The notes under the pieces are model-generated. The model ran no database searches. It saw nothing but the letters and a program-made list of their open reading frames with translations, and was not told the DNA's origin. Shown here piece after piece: positions 1 through 8,423 of a stretch of 20,987 nucleotides of DNA. The position numbers and the translations under genes were made by a program. Within the stretch, counting starts at the first letter, position 1. Each line of letters begins with the position of its first letter. This stretch comes from Chara braunii (lineage: Eukaryota > Streptophyta > Charophyceae > Charales > Characeae), in NCBI GenBank assembly GCA_003427395.1, contig BFEA01000076.1, positions 927,486-948,472 on the forward strand, in the 5' to 3' direction.

Positions 1-640
1 AGCAGCAGCAACCCCTGAAGGAAAGGGATCTGGGACACATACACAGAGGCTGGGACTGGGAAAGGACCAGGACAGGCAGAATTCAGACCTCGCCAAGGGA
101 GGCCAGCACTATAAGAAACGAGGCAGCCTCCCCCACATACAGATTCCCATTGGCATTGATGCGTGGAAGTGCTGAGGCACTTGTGCGCTATAGTGCAGGG
201 AGTTGGGCGCTGAAGGAGAAGCTGCGCCAGAGAGGAAATGAGCTGGGCACTGGCTGCAGGGAAGCCATAGCTGCGCCAGCCTATGTAAGTAGTAGTAGGG
301 TTAGTAAGTAGTGGGATATCTGTGAGTGACATTCAGAGTAGATCTTCGTAGGTGAGAGTGTGCGTGCATAGTGAAGGCAAGAGAACCAAGACAAAGTTAT
401 TGAGAGAGAAGAGAGCAAGAGAGAGAAGACAGGGAGTGAGCCTGGATATGGTGGACACTTACCTGTTGGCGCCACGCTTGTGATCTGAAGGACAACGCTA
501 GCTGAGCCAGGTCCCACGCTGTTGTATGACGAGGGAGACTTACCTCTTGTTGGCGCTGAACTCCGGAACTCATAATACTCTTTGTATTAAGTGACATTGA
601 CAATATAAGTTGCGCTACTTGGTTCTTATCTCATCTCAAT
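1..640. other. No gene recognised; possible old repeat fragment
   Basis: No ORF here looks like real coding sequence. Two splice-donor-like sites (AGGTAAGT read on the minus strand) lie at about 466-476 and 538-549, each next to a GTTGGCGC motif. A similar GTTGGCGCC motif occurs at about 14670 inside the LTR of the downstream retrotransposon, so this may be a fragment of a related LTR. The link is weak and I see no boundaries. Confidence 0.3.
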
Positions 641-863
641 CTGGTTTTGTGTGAGGCCACTTTGTACGTGTGATGACATGTATGCATGCGGTTTGATGCA
701 CTCGAGCAAGATGTGAACAGTCAGGTTCCTTGCACTTCAGGATTTCTTCTTTAGCATCCTGCAATAGAAACTTTCTGTCGTCAATGCTTATCTTACTCGA
801 TCCATATAGAGACTTCAGTGCGATTTCTTCCTGGGTCATTTCTGATTTCCAAGGGGTGAGCAT
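636..863 (-). CDS. Possible short coding fragment, unknown function
   Basis: This is a 75-codon open frame on the minus strand. Its composition is protein-like, with a mix of charged and hydrophobic residues (for example TQEEIALKSLYG and DRKFLLQDAKEEILKC). I recognise no domain. The tail with several Cys and His residues has no regular zinc-finger spacing. It could be an exon, a fragment of a degraded ORF or chance. It is on the same strand as the GIY-YIG ORF about 1 kb upstream, but nothing links the two directly. Confidence 0.22.
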   Translation of the reverse strand: MLTPWKSEMTQEEIALKSLYGSSKISIDDRKFLLQDAKEEILKCKEPDCSHLARVHQTACIHVITRTKWPHTKPD

Positions 864-960
864 TGCCTTTCGCAGAATTAAAGATTTTCAACAAATTGCG
901 TCAGTGATTACAGTATCAAGAGTGGAAAAACATAATCGCTTTCATTCCTCGTTTGGTTGT

Positions 961-1220
961 GTGAGCACTTTCATCGTTTTATCTTTTTTTTCTTTTTTCG
1001 TTGTCTGACATGGCTTTCCTTTTATCAATTGTTTCCGTATATTAAACCACCACTACCTTTCTCAGTGTTGGGGAAAACGGGAATGTATGAGTGAGCACTT
1101 TCATCGTTTTATCTTTTTTTTCTTTTTTCCTTGTCCGACATGGCTTTCCTTTTATCACTTGTTTCCGTATATTAAACCACCACTACCTTTCTCAGTGTTG
1201 GGAAAAACGGGACTGTATGT
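961..1220. repeat. Two-copy tandem duplication, 130-bp unit
   Basis: Unit 1 (961-1090) and unit 2 (1091-1220) start with the same gtgagcactttcatcg and stay aligned over their whole length. Only a few substitutions and single-base changes separate them, for example cgttgtctgaca versus ccttgtccgaca. Each unit contains a T-rich tract followed by a shared block ending near gttggg(g/a)aaaacggga. The high identity implies a fairly recent local duplication. No coding role is apparent. Confidence 0.9.
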
Positions 1221-1510
1221 CACACAACATTTTTCGGGGGTCCCGAGGAGGCTATAGGAAAAGAAAGTGTTTGGGCCTTGTGGGCCTGTACAACAAAAAA
1301 TAAAGGGAAAAAAAAGCCACAGAGGGAAAAGGAAGGACGTCGGGGTAGGTTGTGAAGGTGGTGTGCTCACATCAGTGCTTGAAGAAACGTATCTACCCAG
1401 AATAACAGCTAGTTCCGTTTCTTTTTTTCTTTTTCTTTTTCCTTGTCGTTATAGTGCCCTGCCAACCAGCCAGGGCGGAATCCACAGACAACTGACACTT
1501 TGCAACGGAG

Positions 1511-1812
1511 GGGGCACTCTCACATGTACTCAAGATTTTGTATCCAGTTGTTTTCACGTCCCTAGAGATTGTTTTTTGTTTCCCCTTCTTTTCTTTCCTC
1601 CAGTAACGGCCCGTTGGAGGGCATACTGTCACATGTGCCCGCAATTCTGTATCCAGCTGCTTTCACGTCCAAAGAGTTTTTTTTTTTTTTTTGGCTCTTG
1701 GTTGATCCTGGATGTGCTTCCCTTATTACAGGAGGGTTGTAACGCCCGTCGCTAGGGCACACTCTCACGTGTACCCCGGATTCTGTATCTAGCTGCCTTC
1801 GCGTCGCTAGTG
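1511..1812. repeat. Three diverged copies of a ~60-bp repeat
   Basis: A block resembling gggcac-ctctcacatgt followed by attctgtatccagctg and ttcacgtc occurs at about 1511-1577, 1618-1680 and 1755-1812. Spacing is about 107 and 137 bp. Each copy is followed by a T-rich tract, including a long pure T run near 1677-1692. The copies are clearly more diverged than the 130-bp duplication at 961-1220. On the minus strand, copies 1 and 2 translate to similar short peptides (DVKTTGYKI and DVKAAGYRI), but copy 3 is frame-shifted relative to this, so coding use is doubtful. Confidence 0.75.
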
Positions 1813-1914
1813 ATGTTGCTCTTTTTTCTTTTTTCTGCTTTTCATTTCCGTCGAGAACCAGAAAAGAAAGCACAATGGGACCCAGGCTCGACAAAACTCC
1901 GTGCACAGTGCAAT

Positions 1915-2388
1915 TCAGGGTCGGTAAAAACAGGATGGAGGTAGTGGTGGTTTAAGACAAGGATTCTCACAATTTATGATCGAGCTTTTCATTGACTTTA
2001 GATCACCGCACAATCCGGTCCATAGTGGGATCATGGCACATGAATCAACCCCCTTCTTTCCCAACCACTTATGCACTTCGAAACTCGGCTTCCTCGCATC
2101 TCTCTTATGCTCAACCCACCTATCCACAATCCTCCTCATTGTCTGTCCTATATAGGTAGCCTTGTGGGAAGGTGAAATCAGGATATACACACATGATCCA
2201 CCGTCTAGTAGTTGATTGCCATCTAAGACAGACCCATACTTGACAAATGTCATTCCCCATTTCATGTAACCGTGCACCGCTCCCGCTAACACACCCAACT
2301 TATACACTTTACTCAACCCGTTTCTAATTTTGAAGGTAAAATGTGATCCGAGCGCATTATTCCCCAACAGGCTTGAGATTCTCCTCAT
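1915..2388 (-). CDS. GIY-YIG endonuclease-like ORF, probably inactive
   Basis: This 157-codon ORF carries a GIY-YIG nuclease-like core at about residues 65-150. The two signature strands are CVYIL (66-70) and TYIGQT (78-83), followed by an Arg/His pair in DRWVEH (R90, H94). Proteins of this fold cut DNA and occur in group I intron homing enzymes, repair nucleases and Penelope-like retroelements. The usual catalytic Glu near the domain end is not evident: the best aligned residue is Lys134 (MKSSIINCENP). The Asn often found after it also seems replaced (CLKPP). The N-terminal ~60 residues are unassigned. The ATG at 2388 is the first in frame, but the real start may lie upstream because the preceding ORF is frameshifted. 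No reverse transcriptase is visible next to it. The fold assignment is fairly firm; the biological role is unknown. Confidence 0.6.
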   Translation of the reverse strand: MRRISSLLGNNALGSHFTFKIRNGLSKVYKLGVLAGAVHGYMKWGMTFVKYGSVLDGNQLLDGGSCVYILISPSHKATYIGQTMRRIVDRWVEHKRDARKPSFEVHKWLGKKGVDSCAMIPLWTGLCGDLKSMKSSIINCENPCLKPPLPPSCFYRP

Positions 2389-2421
2389 AGCACGTCACAA
2401 TGCTCTCTTTGAGGGGTAAAT

Positions 2422-3234
2422 CAATTTCCCGTACTGTCGTCATCGTCCTCTTCGTTCGACTTGTCACTCCTGGACTTTTCTTTGTCATCTTCGTTACTTG
2501 ATTCCTCAGAGTCGCAAGGGTCTTCGCGATTGACCAGCTTCGTGAATTGTTTCCGCGTCCTGCTTGGCCAGCTCCCAAGCTATCTTGTCCTTCTTTTTGC
2601 CCTTAATATCATGCTTCGCGCCTAGTGCTTTCACATCCTTGACGTTAATTCCCATATAGCAATCCAATCTCTTTTTCACGTACTCTATCACATCCACCTC
2701 TCTTTTTTTTTCCTCAACGCCGCCATTCGCAGTGGATCCACCCCCTATTCCACAATCCTCTTTCCCTTTCCCTTTTATCTTTCTCTTTCTTCTCCTCATC
2801 AATGTCCCTTTGAAGCGCTCGAGTAACATCGGTGGCCTACTCCTATTTAATCTTGCCATCTTTCCCGACGATCACGCCGAGTAATGTCAAGATTTCATCA
2901 AGCTTAGAATTCTCTGCGTGCGCGCTAAGCGCATGCCTTACGCCCATGCCCCAATTGGTGTGAATCTTCTCCTTTGTGTCCTCGTCATCGGAAGAGATCA
3001 AAATTCGCGGTTGTCGAATCACGACACCCCGTCCACCTCTCTTCGTTTGTGAGCGCAACTTTGACTTACTCAGTGCCGAACAACTAACATCCCTCCTTCG
3101 TTTTTCATTATTGTTGGTGCCTCCTTTACCGCCCTCATCCTCCGATTCTTCCATCCTCGCTTTTCCTTTTGACTTTATGTCGATCTCCTCTATTTTTTAT
3201 GAGATTTTATCGAGGGAGCTTCCGAAGGTAGAGG
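2422..3234 (-). pseudogene. Frameshifted charged ORF with SAP-like motif (3' half of split gene)
   Basis: Several minus-strand frames join into one lysine- and acid-rich protein. In order it reads a segment with KIEEIDIKSKGKAR, an acidic stretch (SSDDEDTKEK), a hydrophobic helix (LDEILTLLGVIVG), a Lys/Glu-rich coiled-coil-like stretch, a block around NVKDVKALGAKHDIKGKKK, and an acidic tail ending in DDDDSTGN before a TGA at about 2422. The block resembles a SAP motif (helix, extended loop, Lys-rich turn, helix), which in other proteins binds DNA; this is an inference. Frames change near 2855, near 2750 and near 2545, and a TAA interrupts the frame near 3200, so it is a pseudogene as it stands. 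It runs directly into the LTR of element 1 at 3235 without an upstream start. Its N-terminal part appears to lie at 12799-13426. Confidence 0.55.
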
Positions 3235-4507
3235 TGTTATGACCCTGGCCAATTTCGAGATACACATCCACTGGAAAGTACAATGCCATCCAATTGCAAA
3301 AAGAAATGACTGAACTTGAGAGGGGAGAGAGGAGTAGAAGAAGAAAAAGACGTAAGAAAGAAGAAGAAGAAGACGTAAGAAAGAAGAAGAAGAAGATGTA
3401 CACCAGCAAAGACAATGAGATCTCCTCCTCCTTATCTCCCCCTTCTCTTATTCATACAAGAAATAATAATAGAATGTTGAATGACTGGGCCAGAATCATG
3501 TCCGAGTCCCTCTTCTACTGCAGGTATCACTCAAGGTCCACCATAGCCATGGCCGCCTCTCCCACTCTTCACTCTCATAAGCCGAGGCTATGGCGGACTA
3601 CTAGGCCTTACTCAGATGTCCAAAGGACAACCCAGAGCAGCTATGGCTGCTCCAGCTCAGGCCGCCATGCCCAGCCTTGCCTTGAAGCTTCTTGGTGTGA
3701 CTCCCCCCGGCTGGGGACTCCTTGCTGTAGCGCCCACCAAGGTGATGAAGATGGCTGCCACCATAGCCAGGTAAGTACCCCTGGCGCCCCTCCCCCTTCC
3801 TTCCTCCTTCCTACTTCTTCCTCCCTCATGTCCTTCTCTTGCCTCCCTAGCAGCACTACCCCAGCTTAGCGCTGCTCCAGCCAGCGCTCCACCAATGTGT
3901 CGCCAAACTTGCTCACCGAAAAAGAGGCCGGGTCTTCCGCTCGGCCGGAAGATATAGCGGGCCTGCTTTGCCTCTTGGGCGGTGACTTCCAGGCCGCTGG
4001 CCTTCCCAAGCAACCGATACCTCCTCCTCTTTTGGAGGGAACATCATTGCAGACTCTGATATTGCCCCTACAGGCCCTAGACTCAGACTGGTACCCGCTA
4101 GACCTAGCCTACACTACCGGCCTCTAAAAATGCCACTTTTGTCTTCTTCTGCTCGGCCTCCGGTACCTGCATATTTAGCCCCCCTGCCGGGTGCAGTACC
4201 GGCCTACCCGCTACTTGAGTGCTTTTTCCCCGCTGCAACCCTTCGAAGCCACGACCACAGGTAAGTACCGGCCCTGAGGGCCCAACGAAGAAGCAAGTGC
4301 CCTGGCGGGCCACTCACACACTCATACCAACCAGCACTCAGACAGGCACAGTCGCACACACGCAAGCCAACCAGCACTCAGACAGACATGCAGTCCAGCA
4401 AGCACACACACAGACTTAGCAGGCGGGGAACTCGGTAGGGCATTCAGTCTATGAGCAAAACTCAGAAATCAGTTGTGTTTCGGTCCGTGTTTGGACGGGT
4501 TATCACA
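3235..4507 (-). repeat. Element 1 3' LTR
   Basis: This 1273-bp LTR reads TGTTATGACC at its left end and GGTTATCACA at its right end. Its outer ends are imperfect inverted repeats with TG...CA termini (TGTGATAACC versus TGTTATGACC on the two strands). It matches 11531-12798 throughout. Features include an A/G-rich AAGAAG tract near 3333-3395 and a CA-rich stretch near 4310-4415. Immediately beyond 4507 is the G-rich polypurine tract, which fixes this copy as the 3' LTR. Confidence 0.95.
3771..3850 (+). other. Antisense intron-like segment in the 3' LTR
   Basis: On the strand opposite to the retrotransposon genes, a consensus donor CAG|GTAAGT at 3771 is followed by a pyrimidine-rich tract (about 3786-3848) and CTAG|CAG, with AG at 3849-3850. 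This makes an 80-nt intron-like unit. The other LTR has the same arrangement at 12088-12164. A second consensus donor lies at 4261. Splicing on this strand is an inference from consensus only. Confidence 0.4.
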
Positions 4508-4522
4508 CTACCCCCCCCTCAA
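4508..4522 (-). promoter_or_regulatory. Element 1 polypurine tract (PPT)
   Basis: On the minus strand this reads TTGAGGGGGGGGTAG, directly abutting the LTR start TGTGATAACC. This is the standard position and composition of the plus-strand primer of LTR retrotransposons. Confidence 0.85.
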
Positions 4523-4548
4523 GAGCGAGGTCCCTTCGAGCGAGTAAC

Positions 4549-7044
4549 TCATTCCGAGTCCTCGACAAAGGCATCGTAAGCGAGCAAGGCAAAGAGATTC
4601 CTGGAATACTCTATTGCAGTGAGCCTTGCTGAGATCTTCGATGTGGCGTTAGCAGCGATTTGTCGCTCGTAGGCTTTAACAACGCGCGGTGCGCTGCGTA
4701 GCAGTTCTTGTTTGGAGATCCGGTAGAGATCGTCTAAAGGGTGATACATGAAATGAACTTGGTACTGTCTGTTTCTCCCCTTACCTACATGCTGTTTAAT
4801 TCTATCTATCTCATGCCCGCCCTTGATTGCGCGAGGGATCATATCTTCGCGGTAATCGAATGTCTCGGCATCACGGTGGAGGTACAGTTTAGATGCATGG
4901 AACACAGGATATGTGCGCAGGTGAGCTGGCACGTCTACAACGTACGAAGGGCCAAAGTGATCTTCCCCAATTACATTTTGAACTTCCAAAGGCCCGTAGT
5001 AGAGTGGGAAGGGTTTGCGTGAGACTCCCTCCTCCTCTAAGAATTCAGACATCTTCACCCAGACATAGCTTCCTACATGAATCTCCGATGGTCGTCGCTT
5101 TTTGTTGGCATGGTGGATCATGGCATGTTGTCGCTTGGTCATAGCTGCAACAACAACTTTGAGCAAGTGATCATACTTAGCCCTGAAGCCGGGCCTGTCG
5201 GATGTTAAGCCAGCTGGTTGCTCAGCGAATAAGTAGGAGAGCGAATTACGGACTTGCCAACCGTAGTGCAACCTGTTGGGTGTCATGGCGGTGGCAGAAT
5301 GGACGGAGTTGTTGTACAACCCCTTAACAGAATACAACTCCTCATCCCATGTCTCTTGGTCCAGAATAATCAACGCGCAGAGAAGTTGAAATACAGTCTG
5401 GTTGATCTCCTCAGCCAAACCGTTGGCTTCGGGGTGTCGGCCAGATGTCATGCACAGTTTGATTCCTAGGTGAGACGTGAAATCCTTCCATTCAGTGCTA
5501 ATGAAACGCAGATCCCGATCACTCACAAGAGTCTTCGGGGTTCCAAATTGCAGCAGGTATTTCTGTTGGAATTCGCGAATCACTAGATCTGTTGGGGCGT
5601 GGAGCGGCAAAGGGATCAGATTCAGAAATTTTGAAAATCGGTCAACAATCACCATGACTTGTGAATACCCGTTTTTGCTTACCTTACCCATGTCAGTGAA
5701 ATAGATGGAGACAGACTCCCCGGGACCATCAGGAATGGGTAGGGGTGTGAGTAGCCCCATGGGTTTTTGTGTGCATGGTTTGATCCGTTGACAGACTTGA
5801 CATTCAACCACAAATTTCTCAACAGTCCCTTTCATGCCATGCCAATCAAACTGTCTCAACAAATTAACGTACGTTTTAGCCATGCCGAAGTGCCCGCTCC
5901 GGCCATGAGCCAAGTCCACAAAGTGTGCGCGGAGAGGCTCATGGTTGGGCACACACAAACGGTCATGGTTCCCGTAGCGACGGGAAATCAGTCCTCCATA
6001 CTTGTGGAAATCAGGCTGACTACTAGGATTAGCCCGCAGCTGCTCAAGGATGGAACTAAGTTCCTGATCCTTGGTTGTCTGCTCTACGAGCTCCTCTTTC
6101 AGTTTCTTCCGGAGGTCGTAGGATTTCACGAGGCAAGTCATGTACTCAGGGTGGCGAGACAATGCGTCAGCGACTCGATTGTAACCCTTTTTGTGTCTTA
6201 ATTCGAAATCGAAGATGTCAATCTCATGGAACCAGCGAAGCAAGGTAGGGGACAGAGTAGTTTGCTGTATGATCCACTTCAAGGTCTCATGATCTGAGAA
6301 GACTTTGAAGTGGCATCCCAAAAGATAATGTTTCCAGTGATCCAACGCCATATGCAAAGCATAGAGCTCGCGCATGTAGGTGGAAGTGGCTACCTTTACG
6401 CTGGGCATTCGTTTGTTGTAGTACTCAAGTGACCGCAGGCCATCGCCGTCATCTTCTTGCAGCACTGCACCGATTCCATACTGACTTGCATCCGTAGTAA
6501 CTACGAATGTCAGTTTGGGATCTGCAATGCGGAGTACTGGGTAACTTACCAAGGCTTCCTTGAGAGTTCGAAAAGCTTCCGTACACGCGGCATCCCAGGA
6601 ATAAGGCACATTTTTACTGGTTAGTCGCGACAATGGACGAGCACTGATAGAGAAGCGGGGCACAAACTTTCGATAGTAGGACGCGAGACCAAGGAAAGAA
6701 CGCAATTCGCGAATGTTCGCAGGCTGAGGCCAATCGCGTATGACCTCAATCTTGGTTGCCTCAGGCTCTAGGCCTGCAGCAGACAACCAATGCCCAAGAT
6801 AGATGACGCTATCCTTCCCAAACTCAGATTTCTCCAAGTTGAGATGGAGTTGTGTCTTCTTGAGGATAGCGAGCACCTCCTCAAGATGCTTGAGATGTTC
6901 CTCCATGGACTTGCTGAAGATCAGAATATCATCCAGGTACACTACCACAAACCGACCAATCTGTTCGCGGAGGACCTTGTCCATGAGGCTTTGGAAAGTG
7001 GCTGGTGCATTCGTAAGACCGAAGGGCATTACGGTGAACTCATG
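4549..7044 (-). CDS. pol: Element 1 pol, C-terminal part: RT-RNaseH-IN-chromodomain
   Basis: This part copies element RNA to DNA and integrates it. Counting from the Met at 7029, residues 1-9 are the [11 protein letters not shown] block and 31-34 the YLDD catalytic box. RNase H residues are Asp180 (TTDAS), Glu221, Asp246 and Asp288 (ADALSR). The integrase zinc domain is His375, His380, Cys410 and Cys413. In the integrase core, Asp504 and Glu540 have the D-x35-E spacing, but the first Asp position is Tyr443 (SIYFTDM, codon TAT at 5701-5703), so strand transfer is probably lost. A GPY/F-like module with YYGPLEV at 677-683 precedes a chromodomain-like segment at about 738-790. That segment has lost the usual Trp and one Tyr of the methyl-lysine cage (QVHFMYHP). 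The reading frame is intact to the TGA-side end at 4549. It is separated from the N-terminal part by a frameshift at about 7045-7050, so the 7029 ATG is not a natural start. Confidence 0.95.
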   Translation of the reverse strand, partial: HEFTVMPFGLTNAPATFQSLMDKVLREQIGRFVVVYLDDILIFSKSMEEHLKHLEEVLAILKKTQLHLNLEKSEFGKDSVIYLGHWLSAAGLEPEATKIEVIRDWPQPANIRELRSFLGLASYYRKFVPRFSISARPLSRLTSKNVPYSWDAACTEAFRTLKEALVSYPVLRIADPKLTFVVTTDASQYGIGAVLQEDDGDGLRSLEYYNKRMPSVKVATSTYMRELYALHMALDHWKHYLLGCHFKVFSDHETLKWIIQQTTLSPTLLRWFHEIDIFDFELRHKKGYNRVADALSRHPEYMTCLVKSYDLRKKLKEELVEQTTKDQELSSILEQLRANPSSQPDFHKYGGLISRRYGNHDRLCVPNHEPLRAHFVDLAHGRSGHFGMAKTYVNLLRQFDWHGMKGTVEKFVVECQVCQRIKPCTQKPMGLLTPLPIPDGPGESVSIYFTDMGKVSKNGYSQVMVIVDRFSKFLNLIPLPLHAPTDLVIREFQQKYLLQFGTPKTLVSDRDLRFISTEWKDFTSHLGIKLCMTSGRHPEANGLAEEINQTVFQLLCALIILDQETWDEELYSVKGLYNNSVHSATAMTPNRLHYGWQVRNSLSYLFAEQPAGLTSDRPGFRAKYDHLLKVVVAAMTKRQHAMIHHANKKRRPSEIHVGSYVWVKMSEFLEEEGVSRKPFPLYYGPLEVQNVIGEDHFGPSYVVDVPAHLRTYPVFHASKLYLHRDAETFDYREDMIPRAIKGGHEIDRIKQHVGKGRNRQYQVHFMYHPLDDLYRISKQELLRSAPRVVKAYERQIAANATSKISARLTAIEYSRNLFALLAYDAFVEDSE

Positions 7045-8423
7045 TCGCGTGTTTTGAACGCAGTCTTGTGCTGGTCCGCAGGATCGACTTCAATCTGGTG
7101 GTAGCCAGACTTGAGATCGATCTTGGAAGAGACCTTGCACCCGCCTGCGGCATCAAGCAAGTCATCTATACGAGGCAATGGATAAGCATTCTTTCTTGTG
7201 ATGCGGTTTAGACCGCAATAGTCAATACACATGCGGAGCTTGCCTCCGTTCTTTGGCACAAACAACACAGGAGCACCAAATTCAGATTCACTTGGTTTGA
7301 TCCACCCTTTGTCAATCATCTCATCGATCTGTCGCCGGAGTTCCTCCAACTCGCCGGGTACCATACGGTACACGCAGCCCTTTGGAGGAACCGCACCCTC
7401 GACCAACTCGATGGTGTGTCGGACCGGTCGCGTGGGGACTCCACGTGGCTCGGCCAGGACTTCCGAAAACCGATCGAGGAGGGTTTGGATGTCTGATGCG
7501 ACAGGTGGGGGTGGGGAATCAGCAAAGGGATCACCAGGATCCGATCGCAAGTCACGTATAGAGACGAGCGAATCTGAAGTAGGATCATTTGGACTATTAG
7601 AGGGTAGAGAGGTAGAGGTGCTAGTAGTAGAAGTACCGGAAGTAGGATCATCAATCAAAATAGTAATGGTATTAGCCGCAAAAGTCGAAGGCACATGAGC
7701 AGGACGAACAAAGGCAACATACAACTGTTCGTCCTCTTTGTCCTTGCGCCACTTCTTGCAGAACTGCATAGCATTCAGAAAAGTCACTGGGGATTCGCGC
7801 TTCTCATCCAAGAGGACAGGAAGCTCGTTCCCCTGAGCATCTTTGCCCATGAAGAGTGATTCCTTCCACTTGGTCCATTCGCATTGGGACTGCAGCCAGC
7901 CCAAGCCAAGGACGGCGTCGAAGGGGCACTTGTCAAGGACAAAGAAGTTCAATGTGTGGGTGATAGTCTTGCCTTTGTCAAAGGTAGTGCGCACACCTTT
8001 GACTGCATGTGTTGAAGAGACAACTTCCTTGTTGCCAACTTGGGTCCGACAAGGGTTCTGCAGGACCACTTGCTTCATCCCCAAGCCCACCTTGCGTATC
8101 CCATGTGGTGACATGAAGTTAGCTGTAGCACCGCAGTCAACCAACACACGGAGATAGCGGTGGTTTATGAGAAGTTTAAAGAAGATCAACTTCACTGTCC
8201 CTTGGGCACGCTGCTGTTTCATCTCAGCCCAATGGTCCAAGTGGTAGTGGAAATCAACCATCTCAGACTCCTCCCAAGGCTCGACATACAAGACATTACT
8301 TACCTCAGCCTTGTCTTCAGTAGATGGTTGGGCTTCAAGGGAGGGCTGCTGATTTTCAACAGAACCGGACTCCCCTGCTGTAGAGTTTGCTGAAACTAGC
8401 TCTACGCCCGATTCTGGTTTCCC
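7029..8423 (-). CDS. pol: Element 1 pol, N-terminal part: protease and RT fingers
   Basis: This frame is -1 relative to gag and opens at the slippery heptamer (8417-8423), so it is probably made as a Gag-Pol fusion rather than from its own start. A Ser/Glu-rich linker precedes the aspartic protease. Counting from 8291, the protease active site is Asp52 in [11 protein letters not shown], and the flap/hydrophobic motif [10 protein letters not shown] lies at 124-133. A Ser/Thr/Pro-rich spacer (about 215-265) leads to the RT. RT motifs include [21 protein letters not shown] (328 on), IDYCGLN (356-362; Arg to Cys relative to the common DYRGLN) and the motif A Asp392 in [13 protein letters not shown]. 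The frame ends after AFKTRDM because one or two bases are lost or gained before the YGHFEF-type block. Translation then resumes in the frame of the C-terminal part. Confidence 0.93.
   Translation of the reverse strand, partial: GKPESGVELVSANSTAGESGSVENQQPSLEAQPSTEDKAEVSNVLYVEPWEESEMVDFHYHLDHWAEMKQQRAQGTVKLIFFKLLINHRYLRVLVDCGATANFMSPHGIRKVGLGMKQVVLQNPCRTQVGNKEVVSSTHAVKGVRTTFDKGKTITHTLNFFVLDKCPFDAVLGLGWLQSQCEWTKWKESLFMGKDAQGNELPVLLDEKRESPVTFLNAMQFCKKWRKDKEDEQLYVAFVRPAHVPSTFAANTITILIDDPTSGTSTTSTSTSLPSNSPNDPTSDSLVSIRDLRSDPGDPFADSPPPPVASDIQTLLDRFSEVLAEPRGVPTRPVRHTIELVEGAVPPKGCVYRMVPGELEELRRQIDEMIDKGWIKPSESEFGAPVLFVPKNGGKLRMCIDYCGLNRITRKNAYPLPRIDDLLDAAGGCKVSSKIDLKSGYHQIEVDPADQHKTAFKTRDMSSP
8380..8423 (-). 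promoter_or_regulatory. Element 1 gag-pol -1 frameshift signal
   Basis: On the minus strand the heptamer GGGAAAC (8417-8423) is phased as G GGA AAC in the gag frame, the canonical X XXY YYZ form. Gag ends at TAG (8402-8404), four codons after the heptamer. The pol frame is exactly -1. A stem GTAGAG (8400-8405) with CTCTAC (8380-8385), or an alternative AGTTT/AAACT hairpin inside it, starts 11 nt after the heptamer. GGGAAAC drives -1 frameshifting in several retroviruses; function here is inferred. Confidence 0.7.

Noticed and set aside
3294-3869. 191-codon plus-strand ORF, also present as a 197-codon copy at 11590-12183
   Set aside because: It lies wholly inside the LTR, is antisense to the element, is low-complexity (Ser/His/Lys-rich) and spans an intron-like segment. 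The repeat explains its presence in both places.
4741-7104. Plus-strand ORFs across the pol region
   Set aside because: They are antisense shadows of a strongly conserved polyprotein on the other strand.
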